Shown: piece after piece, positions 47,503-58,240 of the stretch
Numbering within the stretch: the first letter of the stretch is position 1
Layout of the letters: each line of letters starts with the position of its first letter
From: Tubiluchus corallicola
Lineage: Eukaryota > Priapulida > Priapulimorpha > Priapulimorphida > Tubiluchidae
NCBI GenBank assembly: GCA_030141605.1
Contig: JAQGDQ010000030.1
Location: 634,171-698,170, forward strand
Reading direction: 5' to 3'
Length of the DNA stretch: 64,000 nucleotides
Program-made: the position numbers and the translations under genes
The notes under the pieces: generated by a model
The model's database searches: none
Told to the model about the DNA's origin: nothing
Seen by the model: the letters and a program-made list of their open reading frames with translations, nothing else

Positions 47503-48749
47503 TGGACAAATTCATTACGGTTCATATGGCACGAATAAGAATGAATTGCAGCCTGCTAAACAGTGAACAAATAGTGAACGGCTAACTAACTTCATTGCCT
47601 CTTCTCTGCAGGGTGGGGCCCTTTTTCCAAATATCCAAACCATTTTCTTCTACACTGTCCGGTTTACCGACAAATCCGTGCGCAGTATATTTATCCTATA
47701 AGTGCAATCAATTCGATTCAATAAATTTTTTATTCGGCTGATTTGCTATAAACGATATTCTAACTACATACATAATGATAATAGCATGGCGATAATAAAA
47801 ACGAGTACGGTTTGATAATTGTACAAATCAGCCTCGAGGAGAGTTAGGAGCGTCAGCTTTCGAGACTAACCCCAGGACTGAGCAAACGCATGCATCACTC
47901 GGAATAATATTCAGGTATTTTGTGGGGATAGCTCACCTTCTGATTCTAACACAGCTATATGCCGTTATTACTATTATTATACAAAGTGGGCACTTTAATT
48001 TTTATTTTTATTTATTTAAAATGTATTTCGTACCTTTAAAAGTACATAGTAATCTAAAAAAGTAATCACTTAGTTATACAGAATGTTACAAAATTACAGT
48101 AGAAACTACTTAACATATCCGTAATAGATATAATCAGCAAGCTTAAATCTACGGGCCTCTGTTAAATTCATTGACTTCTACCTCACACAGTAAATTATTT
48201 ATACTCTTGCGTTCCCGTGACACCAACACCTCCTTCCATGTATCTTTCATTAGCTTCATAATCATTCATTATATTCTTGTCGGTTTACCAATTTGGTCCA
48301 TTCTTTCGCATACTGGGCTTACTCAACAACAAGTTACATGACCGTGTCAGTTTCGTTCTTACCTATAGAATAACTATCAACTAAGAACTTTTGTAATCGT
48401 CTGCATGCGAATTTATTTACACATATCTACTTTCTGAAAAGTTTTAATATAGATTTTTTTCCTAGAAGCCAATTAGGTTTGATTAAATTATCACACATAC
48501 TTTAATAATTGTACCAATCACAAACTATTGTACTTGTCATTGTAATTTTTTTCAAAGAAAAATTGGCCTATTCTTTCAACTGATGTCTAAAGTACATTCT
48601 GACATCCAGTCATATTTTGCGTTCAGTGCTCTTGAAATTGCACTATTAAACACATTAATTTTCATTGCGAGTGGGACTGTTAAGACAAAAATTGGCAAAC
48701 TAATTAAATACAGTGACTGACACAAAACCAGGTACTGTGCTAGCTGAAT

Positions 48750-48910
48750 ACCTGTCATTATATTTATCATATGCTCATTACGTCTATGGCAGACATTGAG
48801 CAGGCCAAAACTCTAAAATAAAAGAAATCTGTCCTCAAGACAGGTGAACACAGCAGTCATCCAACAAAAAAACTAGACATTGCTATGCCAGTACTGCCTA
48901 TAGTCTGAAT
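48750..48910 (-). repeat. Stray copy of transporter intron 9 sequence
   Basis: The segment matches copy A intron 9 (about 15,135-15,260) and copy B intron 9 (about 32,300-32,425), including AAATCTGTCCTCAAGACAGG with its small palindrome. No exon 9 or exon 10 remains nearby. It is either a dispersed repeat also present in that intron or a relic of a third transporter copy. Confidence 0.6.
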
Positions 48911-49029
48911 ACATGAGTCTTAAAACGTTCTTAGCAAAATAGATCAATGTAAAGGGTCTTAAGTTGACGCACGGACGCAGTTAGTAGTGACAAATGATTT
49001 GTAGGCATGCTCGGTCACAATTTACAAGC

Positions 49030-49545
49030 ATTACCGTCACCAAGGCCCCCTCAAAAGACGGGTCGGGAAGGCTCTCAGTAGCGCGTGTGCAGCAACTGTG
49101 TCGCCGCCATGTTTGGGCTTATAATAGCTGGTTTGCTGCGTCCTGATCCTTGTCTAATAATCATCTTATTATCATTTTTCCCATCCTATCTAAATAATTT
49201 ATAATAATAGAAAAGATTGTTTTAGTTACATGTGCGATATTTTTGCAATTCTCACTTTTTTTCTATTTTTTACACTTTGCCAAACTCAATCAAGTCATCC
49301 AAAACAGCACGAACACAAATATTATAAGGTTTCAAAAGACAATGATTTTTTTTAATTTCAAGTGTATAAAACATAATACATTTTTGACTTTGATAAATGA
49401 GGACCATGTCTTATATATCTCTTCGTCAATGGCACTACCGCCAGAACTAGCCCAAATATGGCGGACAGCTGGGTTGTGACGCAAGCAGATCACGTGCCTT
49501 CCCGACCTGCCTTTTGAAGGGGCCTTGACAGTGACAATCGGTGAG
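49030..49545. mobile_element. TIR element, ~510 bp
   Basis: The left end (49,033-49,125; AAGGCCCCCTCAAAAGACGG, GGTCGGGAAGGC, GCCGCCATGTTTGGGCT) returns inverted and diverged at 49,440-49,540 (AAGGCCCCTTCAAAAGGCAG, GCCATATTTGGGCT). The core has no protein I recognise. The boundaries are approximate. Confidence 0.7.
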
Positions 49546-50094
49546 CGTGTTGTATTTTAGTTTTGTGACAACTTTTACGGAAACATCTTAACGCTACTTT
49601 AAGCAATGTAACCAGTTTGTATATGTACAACAACAATAAAGGTAAGGCAATTTACGAGTTTAGGAAAAATGACAACTGACGTTTCTGAACGAGTTGCCGC
49701 TTTTGCATCGAAATCAAACTAATCTAGTCGTTTTGTTTGCGTGTGTTCCGTGTTAATTAGGAGAGAACTATTAGTCCCCACACAAGAGGCAAAACTAGTC
49801 GTCATGCTGATTTGCTATCCAATAAAAATGGTACGGGAACATTTTGTACCGAACCGTACCGTAGTATCAGCCTTGGAACGAAACGAACGAAAATGTGAAA
49901 AATAACGACAAAATACGAAAACTAAACAGTGACAAAAATTTACAACTGTGCTGTCACATAGCTAATAATAAAAAAATTAGAATATTTTTCATCAACATCG
50001 CCGACTGCATGAAGCCTGATCAGGCGGTAAACACAAAAACGTCTTTTTCTTCTTTTTGTGTTTTAAGCATTTATTGTAGACATTGAGCCTTTAT

Positions 50095-50325
50095 CCCTTA
50101 TTAGAGTACCCCCACTGTTTCCTGTTTGCAGTTAAAGTTTTCAACTCCCTGTGGTGCTATTGTTAAGTTTGGTCCCAGTTGTTGTAAATTTTTATTAATT
50201 ATCCTTGATCGTCCGAGTTGTTTTGGTTTGCTTCTACGTCTTCTAGGTGTTAGTGCATCGTTTAATGTTGATTTAATTGGTGTTGTTTCTGGCAATCTCA
50301 CTAAATGTCCCATCCATCTTAGCGT
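50095..50325 (-). mobile_element. LINE ORF2 C-terminal remnant
   Basis: The minus strand reads RWMGHLVRLPETTPIKSTL, then RRRRSKPKQLGRSRIINKNL. This matches the RW-x-GH-xx-R ... RR-x-RG-x-P ... W-xx-xI signature that ends many non-LTR RT proteins. Nothing of the RT core is visible upstream of it. Confidence 0.45.
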
Positions 50326-51185
50326 TCAGAAAAACGTTACTATGGGAAACACGTTGCGCCATCCGGCGGCCACTCTGTTCACAACGTGGATGCGCACAAG
50401 ACGTAATATCTGAAAAAGGCATTTTAAAGCAGAAGAAAAGGATATTTTAAAGTATATCCCAAAGAACTTTCCATACAAAGTTACAGGAACATTACGCTTA
50501 TCTGTTTGAAAGACTTATGTAACTGGAAAAGAAAATTGTTAATGACCTTAAATATTCGCGCAACCTGGTAAAACGGCAGTGCATCGCAATCCCAGTGTGC
50601 ATCACCGATTCACAAAAACAACAACACGTTATTGATCTTATTCATATAAAGTAATTTAATTTTTTTCTTAATTAGCGAAGTGTGCTCTGGTTATCTTTTC
50701 AAACTTTACGCAATGTTGTCTGAACTTGCCTGAAACACTTAACGCTAAAATGGCTGCGCCTAATGGCCAGTTTTATAGAACGTCATTGCTAAGTGATATA
50801 AAATCTCAAGACGAAATTTTTAAGCTTTATCTATGAAGAGTGCTTTCTTGTGCTTTAAAGAAAACAGCTAACTGTTTAATAGAATGTTGATTTGATGCAA
50901 TAATTATTATAAAGAAAAATCTTCAAACTATTTGCTCACGTACATGTTCAGGCTCATGCGGAGTTTTGTCAGGAAAAAATATAACGTAAAGATAAAAAGT
51001 ATGTAATTGATGTAATCTTTTTAATTGCAAAAAGAAGAAATAGATAATTATTAGCAATATAGGTTTATTACTGCTCATGAAAAAGAAGTGGCCACCTAGC
51101 TGTCATAATCAGTGGTCCACTTTTGCTGATGCTATTACCATGACATCAATTTTGGCACTCATGAGTTATTACGGGAAAGATTTTA

Positions 51186-51835
51186 ATTTTGCTTAGCAAA
51201 GTAGATAAAGTAGATATTGTGCAAAGTAGGTGTACATAAATGTAGATGCTGAAGAAAGTAGATGATAGTGTATATAAATACTGTAAAAGCAGATGTAGAT
51301 TAAAGGTAGATGAGAAAAAATTAATGTTCCTGAAACTGTATAATATATTGTAGCAGTACTTTTCGAGGGTAGTATATTATAAGTTTAGGTAATGGCTGGT
51401 TAGTTAAGTTAGGCACCACGGTACAAATGGTTTTAATACCAAAGTTCTGATTTGGAAATAGGTTTCAGTACGCAAGTCAGAGTTGGAAATAACTAAAATT
51501 TCATAGGTTTGAGCGCCCAAAATAGATTTGAAAATGGTCTTGGATATAGGTCCCAGCACCCAAGCCCGACTTGGAAATAATTAAAATTTATAAGAAAGTT
51601 ATCCAAAAATTCTCGTATAATAAACTTTCGCGCTTGCTCGACATCTGTATACTGCGTATGCAATGTCGTGTGTCGTCTCGCCTTGTACTCTCTCGCCATG
51701 TGCCATGGTGCCATGCACCACTTCGTCGTGTACTGCTGAGCAATGTTCCGCGAGGTGGTACATGACAAGGCGGTGCAAGTTGAGTCAGTACAAGAAGATG
51801 TCGATCTAGCGCGAACGTCTCGCGTAGTGTAAACT
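51186..51835. repeat. Cluster of degenerate direct and inverted repeats
   Basis: Three parts lie together: AAAGTAGAT-like words (51,186-51,320), ~44-bp units with GAYTTGGAAATA and CAGYACSCAAG (51,450-51,580), and an imperfect palindrome (51,625-51,720 against 51,735-51,830; TTCGCGCT and TCGACATCT on both arms). It may be one old composite element. Confidence 0.45.
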
Positions 51836-52192
51836 TACTATAGGCCATACGTACTTGGGTAAGTTCATTTATTTTTCTTTTTACCATAATCGTTGTGCTG
51901 GGCTGCCATCTCTTGGAATTTCAATGTTAAAATGTCTAATAATTTTAACCTAAAACTCCATTTAGGTGAGAGCATATTTTATGTTGGTCCAAATAAATGC
52001 TCAATAGGTTGAACAATTGATTTATTACTTACAGATTTACTGATTGATGATGAATCAGTTTTTGTCTTCGTGTTATTGACTGGCGAAGTTCCTCGTGAGT
52101 TAATCAGGTTTGAAAACGCATTTAGTTACCAAACTCACATGAATGAATAGAATTTTATTTGGAATTCAAACATTTTTTAACAGCCTGGCAAT

Positions 52193-52438
52193 TTAATAGC
52201 CATATTTTGGACCAAACATCATGCTATCTGGCGTACTGGACGCGTAGCCTTCATTGAATCCAAAATTTGTATCTATTTCTGCGGCTGTTTTCATTCTATT
52301 TTTCATATCCATTTGTTTTTTCAGTTCTTTTTGTGCTCTCTCCGCTTGACGTTTCTCGGCATCTAGTTGTCTTTGTTCTTGGCGGTGACGTCTCGCCTCG
52401 TCTTTTTTCCGCAAACGTTCCAGACGTTCTTGTTCTTC
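52193..52438 (-). CDS. LRR gene coding exon 7 and stop
   Basis: 246 bp including TAA, residues 348-428. The charged helix ends near KMDMKNRMK-like residues, followed by an uncharged tail with TPDSMMFGPKYGY. Acceptor AACAG. Confidence 0.85.
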   Translation of the reverse strand, partial: EEQERLERLRKKDEARRHRQEQRQLDAEKRQAERAQKELKKQMDMKNRMKTAAEIDTNFGFNEGYASSTPDSMMFGPKYGY

Positions 52439-52715
52439 CTGTTAATGAAAAGAGGACACTCTTTAAACCAAACAGCTAAACAAAATGGCCTGTAGACAAA
52501 CAGATTTTTTACATGGAATTTTACACTGTCGCAGTCACGCAAGCCTTGCGTGACATTAATACTAAGCCGTTTTTAATTTTTTTGCAAACGCTTAAGCTAA
52601 TGCCAGCTCTTGTACCGTGTAGGCTCAGTTTCTTGTTGGTAGTGTTTAGAGCGCCAACGATATTTCACGTGACCTTATTGCGACAATGACAACAATAACA
52701 AAATCGACAACAACA

Positions 52716-52746
<31 letters not shown>

Positions 52747-52784
52747 CAACAACAACAGTAACAAACATTATACTACTACTGCTG

Positions 52785-52837
<53 letters not shown>

Positions 52838-55800
52838 GATGCTGCTGCATCGGTATGGCTTTCTATTAATTAAGTAGAGGTTTTGCATTATGCAGAATTC
52901 TGTATAATCGTTAGATTTGTCTTTTTGTTGTTAGATCCTTCTAGGTTGTTAAAAAAACCGTATAGAATAAAAGAAAGAAAAAGATGGAAAAAACATTTAA
53001 ACTGACACCAAAGCCTAAAATGCGTGGAAATGTTAAATAACAATGTTCTTTGGGGTATTACTGAGCTGTAGTAGTTTTTTTTTCTTTAAAGTATAGAAAC
53101 ATTGAACTCGTAGATAAAGTGTGATCATATAGCTTATAGTAGTACAAAAACATCCATAATATTGACACTAAGGAGTAATCAACTAAAGCGCGAGCAAATG
53201 CACACGAGTAAAGCACAAGTCGTAATCTCACTCCTGAACTCTCTATACCCTTTTGTGTGCCATTATTAGAAAGTCTGTTTTTTCATATCTAACATCTTAG
53301 TACTGTCTTCTGCTAGTCAATACTCAGTAACTATTCTTAGAACAGTACTTGACAACAGTCAGGTTAACATTGATTGGCTACTTGCATGACAGTCTGTTAA
53401 TCATTACGTCATCCGCCCACAGTGACTGTTATATGTCAATCACTACGACGTCATCCGCGCATTGGTCAGCATCATTGAGAGATACCTATATAAGCTGGTG
53501 CAATGCTATCTGATCCAATAGCGTGCCAGTGCTTATAGCAATTTAGATGTTTAGTATAACGATTCATTGTTTACTAACATTATATTGCGTATGGACGGTG
53601 TTTTATATTGCAAATAATTAATTAAGTGACATTAATTTTATTAAAATTAACATATCTGAAAAATGAGCAAATATAAAATATTTGCGCGTAAGCCTATTAC
53701 TTCTACAAAAAAACAAAGCAAAAAAGGACGGATGTAATTTACACAGGTTACTAACATAACCAAGCATGACAAAACAAATAACGAAAATGAACAAGTTGGA
53801 TTAAAAATGTTAACTGTATTAACGACCTTTGACTGCTGCTCTTGGATGCGTTCCAGTTCTCTCTTTCTTCGTACCTCTTCCTAACAGAGAAAATATAAAT
53901 AGAAAGTTCGTTTTTGGTTAATTTAAATTAATCGTTTATAAATCTAATTTGTTCTTATGCGCACCAGTCTTTCAAGTTCTTTTATCCGTTCTTCTGTCCT
54001 CTTTCTGGCTTCTTCGATTTTTCTTTGTCGCTCTGCTTCGCGTCTCATCTTTTCCTTGTACTGACGAATCTCTTCCTTTCTCTGGAGTTCTGCAAGCCTT
54101 TGTCACAAACAAATAAGGAATTATAAGTAGTACGTCAGTGGCTTAAACTTATAGCAATGTCTTTGTTAACGTAGCGTAATGGACAATTAGTTGAATTGAC
54201 TTTTATTATTTCCAGGATTGTTTGTGTAGTTGGTCACCGCTGGGTCAAGTACGAGTTCAATTTATGCGCTTGGCTTGTCATGAAAGTAGTTTTGCAACAG
54301 ACTTTGCTTAAGTTCTTAATCAATCGTTTTAGATGAATAATGTGCCAGTAAATGCACAAGGAATAATGCATTTTGGACTTCATGACGACCGAATATTCGT
54401 CGTTCGGCGAATAAAACTCTTCTGACTTCGCGTGGTATCCATTTTAATCGACGTTTAAGGCCAAAAAGGCGGAATGGTTGCTAACAACATTTTCTAAAGT
54501 AAGAAAGATGTGTTGTTTCAAGATAGATGAGCCAGGAAATGGTATGTCTTCTGAGGTGTCATGTTTATAAGTAAAGTTACCTGTTGCTACATAGCTATTC
54601 ACATAGTAAAATTTGCTAGTAGCTAAGCTCTAAGCGGCCTTTACAGCTATTAGTAAAGCTGCGTTTCCTGTAAAGATTGTATACCTATGGTGATTAACTT
54701 GTTGAAATCCATAAAGTTTGAAACGTTAATGCTTAATCGCACCAAGTTGTCAATTAAACGAGTTTATTCAATCATTTACCTATGTAGCTCTTCCTCCCGG
54801 ATTTTTTCTTCTTCTAGTCTTCGTTGTTCTTCTCTTCTCCGTAATTCTTCTTCCCAAAGTCCCTTCAACCGTAGTTGTTCTTCTCGCCACTGCACGATCC
54901 TCTCGGGACCTGGAAAGTGAACGGGCGTTTTTTACGTTACTTAGAATTAATTTAACAGATGAAACAGCCAGTCAACGATTCAGTCAGCCAAAGCCAACTA
55001 TCAAAAGTGGGAATTTAGCGATCAAAGTTAAACCAACCGTCCGAGCGACAAACCACATATTGAGCTAACCAGTGAAGCCGATAACGTAGCAGCAAAACAG
55101 ACACAATTAAGCTGCCCTACTGGTTAACAAACTTACAATTTTACAAGCAATGTTTTACTAATTAACTAATCAATGCTCGTTAATCCAGCAGGCTTAGTGA
55201 GCCAGAGTATCAGTATTTAGTATCACGCGCCGTCTAAACAAAGAAGTACCATGATTTTTCAGCATTGGAGGAGGGTCAGGAGGCCGAATTAAGTCAACAC
55301 ATTCTACATTGTTCAGCGTTTATTCTTTTGCTGCTGTCACTGGGTATGTGCTACGTGTCGGTAACGCAATCACATTGTCGGCAAGTCAGAGGTACACTAT
55401 TTTTTATCTAATGTTATATACGTTACCATCTCTAGCTATAACTAGGGGCGGATCCAGCAGAGGGTTTCCATCTATGTTTGACGACGTGTAAAACTCGGCC
55501 CAATCTAGATTAACCATATTGCCCATGTTCTCCGGTAGGAGGCGTATCTTGTTATCGCCTAGCCATAAAGTTCGAAGCCAAAACATGTCACACAGGTTGT
55601 CAGGTAGAGAATTTAACTTGTTGTAGGAAAGTATGAACACCTACAAAGTAATAAATATTACCGACGATTTTTTCATAAAGTGATAGGCAAAAAGTGCATA
55701 ACATTTTTTACTTTTCTTCCAGTATGTTTCAGTTCACCGTAAGACCTGATGAATTTAAATTAGTGAGCAATAGTAATTACAAAACATTGTATAAGTGGCA

Positions 55801-57648
55801 AAATATAATCATAAATGATGACAGAGTGATAGATTCCTAGTTACTGTACGTCACGATGAGGCCCATCAATCATGAATACATGAAGAAATATCAGTCAGAG
55901 TGAAATTTAAAATTGAAAATGCCGATTTCGTAATTCTGTTCGGTTGATATAAATCATTGTGTAGTCTAGTTTGGATAGTAAAACGGAAATGTGGGAACTG
56001 ATGATGATGGCGATAGCAACGACAGCGACGATGATGGTTAGGCCTATTTTAGTTGCAAGCACCAGAGACTGCAAGCCTACTCAAAAAGAATTCTTTTACA
56101 AACAAAAAAATAAAAAATAGCAATTTAGGCAAGTGATGCAATCGACTTACCTTTTCCCAAGTGTCGCAAACTTCCAACTTTCAAAAATTTCTCACTTTGT
56201 ATACTTGTACAGAATCTACAGCTACCTTTTATAGTCAACATGTTTGCCATGTCACTATTATCGTCATCATCTTTATTATGATAACATAATTCTCATCACC
56301 ATTATCATTATCACTTTTACTGTCTCTATCACGGTCATGACATCACCGTTATCATCATCATCATGATCATCATCATCACCATCATCATCACCATCATCAT
56401 CATCATCATCACCATCGCTATCATTGTTAAATAATTCTCATTGTCAACATCGTCATCATCAGTATCATTAATATCATTATTAGATATGCATGTATTATCA
56501 TTATTGGTGTAAATTAAAATTTGTTTTTTAGTCAATATTTTGATTTCATGCAAGAAATTTTATGCAAACGAATTCATAATAGTTTATGCACATATCTAGT
56601 AAACTAATTAAAGAGACATTCTACTTGCAAATCAGGTTATTACCTGCAGATTAATGAGTCTGTTTACATCATCCGGGATATTCTCAATCTTGTTACAGGA
56701 GAGATCCAGAAACGTAAGTTGCTGAAGACGGCATAATTGTCTTGGAAAAATTTGAAACTCGTTGTTTGCTGCATGAAGAGACAGCAGACTTTGCAAATTG
56801 TAGAAATTATCGGGAAGTTCTGTGAGATAATTGTTGCTGATTGACAATCTGCAAATGACAAAAAAATGTTCTTCTTAGTAAAAACGAAAAGTTGAAAAAC
56901 GAGATAATTTGAAAAAAAGAGGTAGAAAAAACAAACAAAACAAAAATCAAATAAATATAGAGAGAACGAACAAAGAGGGAAAAAGCTCCGAAGAAATGAG
57001 AGAAGGAAAAAGTCAGAGGAAGGAAGAAAGGATGCGATAGTAAAATAAGAAGAGAAATAAAAAAAGAAAGAGAAAAGGAAGAAAGAAAAAGGGAATGAAA
57101 GAAGAACGGAAAAAAGAAAAAAGAAGAGGAAGAGAAGAAAGACAAAATAATAAACATAGGAACATAAAAAAGAAAAAGTAAAAGAGAAATAAAGGTAAGG
57201 GAGGAATGACTAAGGGGTTATAAAGAGTAAGAGTTACAATCAACGATAGCTTTGCTACAGCTAATATTCTTGCCCATGACTACTGCCACCACCATCACCG
57301 CTGCCATTCACCTCAAACGAATCACCGTCATGACTTCTCTCACCTTTCAAGTCTCTTCAACTCGCAAAGTTCTGACGGTAGTTCTTGCAATTTATTCGTG
57401 TCCAAGATTAGAACACGCAGATTGTTCAACTTGTTGACGGCAGGAGGCACTCGCGTCAAATTGAAGAAGAGGCTGGCTTCTCTCGTGGGGCTAAGGTCCA
57501 GGATCTCCAAATCTGTCAACGTGAACACATCTTTGGGTATCTTGAATAGCTCTTTCCCTTTAAGTTTGAGCTTCCTTCCCCCAAACATTGAATCGTTTTC
57601 AACTCGCAGATTCATGTGGACCGGATGTGTTGACATAGACAATGCCAT
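52193..57648 (-). CDS. LRR and charged-helix protein (7 coding exons, 428 aa)
   Basis: The joined exons give one open frame. ATG 57,648 is chosen because it sits in GCTGCCATGG, a near-ideal start context, just inside an exon with a good acceptor. Residues 28-225 form about eight leucine-rich repeats of the 23-residue short type (for example NLRVLILDTNKLQELP and LTFLDLSCNKIENIP), closed by NIDGNPLLDPP. Residues 242-400 are strongly Glu/Arg/Lys-rich (REEQRRLEEEKIREEELHR) and should form a long helix or coiled coil. The last 30 residues are uncharged and end FGPKYGY. There is no signal peptide or TM, so it is probably a cytoplasmic or ciliary scaffold, by analogy only. I do not recognise the orthologue. 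Introns hold (CAT)n, (CAG/CTG)n and polypurine tracts. Confidence 0.85.
52704..52848. repeat. Composite CAG/CAA then CTA/CTG triplet tract
   Basis: About nine CAG and seven CAA units are followed, after a ~20-bp spacer, by CTA and then about sixteen CTG units. CAG and CTG are reverse complements, so one strand can fold on itself. It lies in an intron of the LRR gene. Confidence 0.95.
53325..53530 (+). promoter_or_regulatory. Promoter-like segment inside LRR intron
   Basis: Two related words, ATTACGTCATCCGC (about 53,402-53,416) and ACGACGTCATCCGCGC (about 53,445-53,460), resemble CRE/ATF sites. About 30 bp on, CTATATAAG (near 53,487-53,495) resembles a TATA box. No plus-strand gene follows. 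It could be part of a solo LTR or an intronic promoter. Confidence 0.3.
53827..53880 (-). CDS. LRR gene coding exon 6
   Basis: 54 bp, residues 330-347 (EEVRRKRELERIQEQQSK), phase 0 at both ends, so it can be skipped without a frame change. Donor GTCGTT is weak. Confidence 0.75.
53965..54097 (-). CDS. LRR gene coding exon 5
   Basis: 133 bp, residues 285-329, helix with LAELQRKEEIRQYKEKMRR. The donor GTGCGC is weak, but frame and phase to the next exon fit. Confidence 0.75.
54780..54909 (-). CDS. LRR gene coding exon 4
   Basis: 130 bp, residues 242-284. It begins GPERIVQWREEQ, the junction between the LRR domain and the charged helix. Acceptor TTCCAG, donor GTAAAT. Confidence 0.85.
55427..55640 (-). 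CDS. LRR gene coding exon 3
   Basis: 214 bp, residues 171-241. It has LRRs 7-8 (FILSYNKLNSLP, LRTLWLGDNKIRLLP) and the capping GNPLLDPP. Donor GTAACG. Confidence 0.88.
56339..56417. repeat. (CAT)n microsatellite, LRR intron
   Basis: Interrupted CAT/CAC units, between LRR coding exons 2 and 3. Confidence 0.93.
56644..56848 (-). CDS. LRR gene coding exon 2
   Basis: 205 bp, residues 102-170, LRRs 4-6 (LSISNNYLTELPDNF to RLINLQ). Acceptor TTTGCAG, donor GTAATA, ending on a codon boundary. Confidence 0.88.
56878..57206 (+). repeat. Long polypurine tract, LRR intron
   Basis: Some 330 bp are almost wholly A and G on the plus strand, with AAAGAAGG-like words. On the transcribed strand sense this is a long pyrimidine stretch just downstream of coding exon 1. 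Confidence 0.85.
57344..57648 (-). CDS. LRR gene coding exon 1
   Basis: Residues 1-101. The exon itself starts at 57,664 after TTTTTTCAG, so at least one 5' UTR exon lies upstream; CAG/GTGAGT donors at 59,047 and 60,049 are candidates. It covers LRRs 1-3. Donor GTGAGA. Confidence 0.85.
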
Positions 57649-58118
57649 GGCAGCTATTGCTAGGCTGAAAAAACAATACACTTAATTTAATTTTTGAGGA
57701 ATAACTCTTTATCGGAAAGCACAAGTTAAAGTAATCTTTCGAAGATTTTCTTAGGGGTGTTTCTCTTAAAGTGACTGGTAATATTGGTTACATTTTTGCA
57801 GTGATCTCGCGTATACGTTCATTATGCTTATATAATTCGTAAGCTTAGTTTGGTAGCGCCATATTGTGCAATGCTAAAGTGAAAAAGAAAATTTTTTGAA
57901 AGTGACTCAGAAAACTCAACTTAATCCTAGAGGCATAAAAGCATAATATAATAATAAATCTTTATTTGAAAAAGTTATTTGCAATCCTAACAGTAGTTGA
58001 ATAGAAGCATAATTGTAGTTGATGTTTCCCATAACTACAAAAAAACAACAACACAACAACAAGTGCATAAGGTCTCATTTAGATTTTTAATTACATATTC
58101 TCGTAATACATAAGCTTT

Positions 58119-58240
<122 letters not shown>

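Larger units (their letters stand above)
45679..52192. other. Intergenic region between copy B and the LRR gene
   Basis: It should hold the copy B promoter. Elements found are listed separately; the intervening stretches (47,500-48,750, 50,330-51,180 and 51,840-52,190) show no gene or repeat I can name. Confidence 0.6.

Noticed and set aside
52646-52888. Poly-Ser/poly-Leu open frames
   Set aside because: Products of the CAG/CTG triplet tract in an LRR intron.
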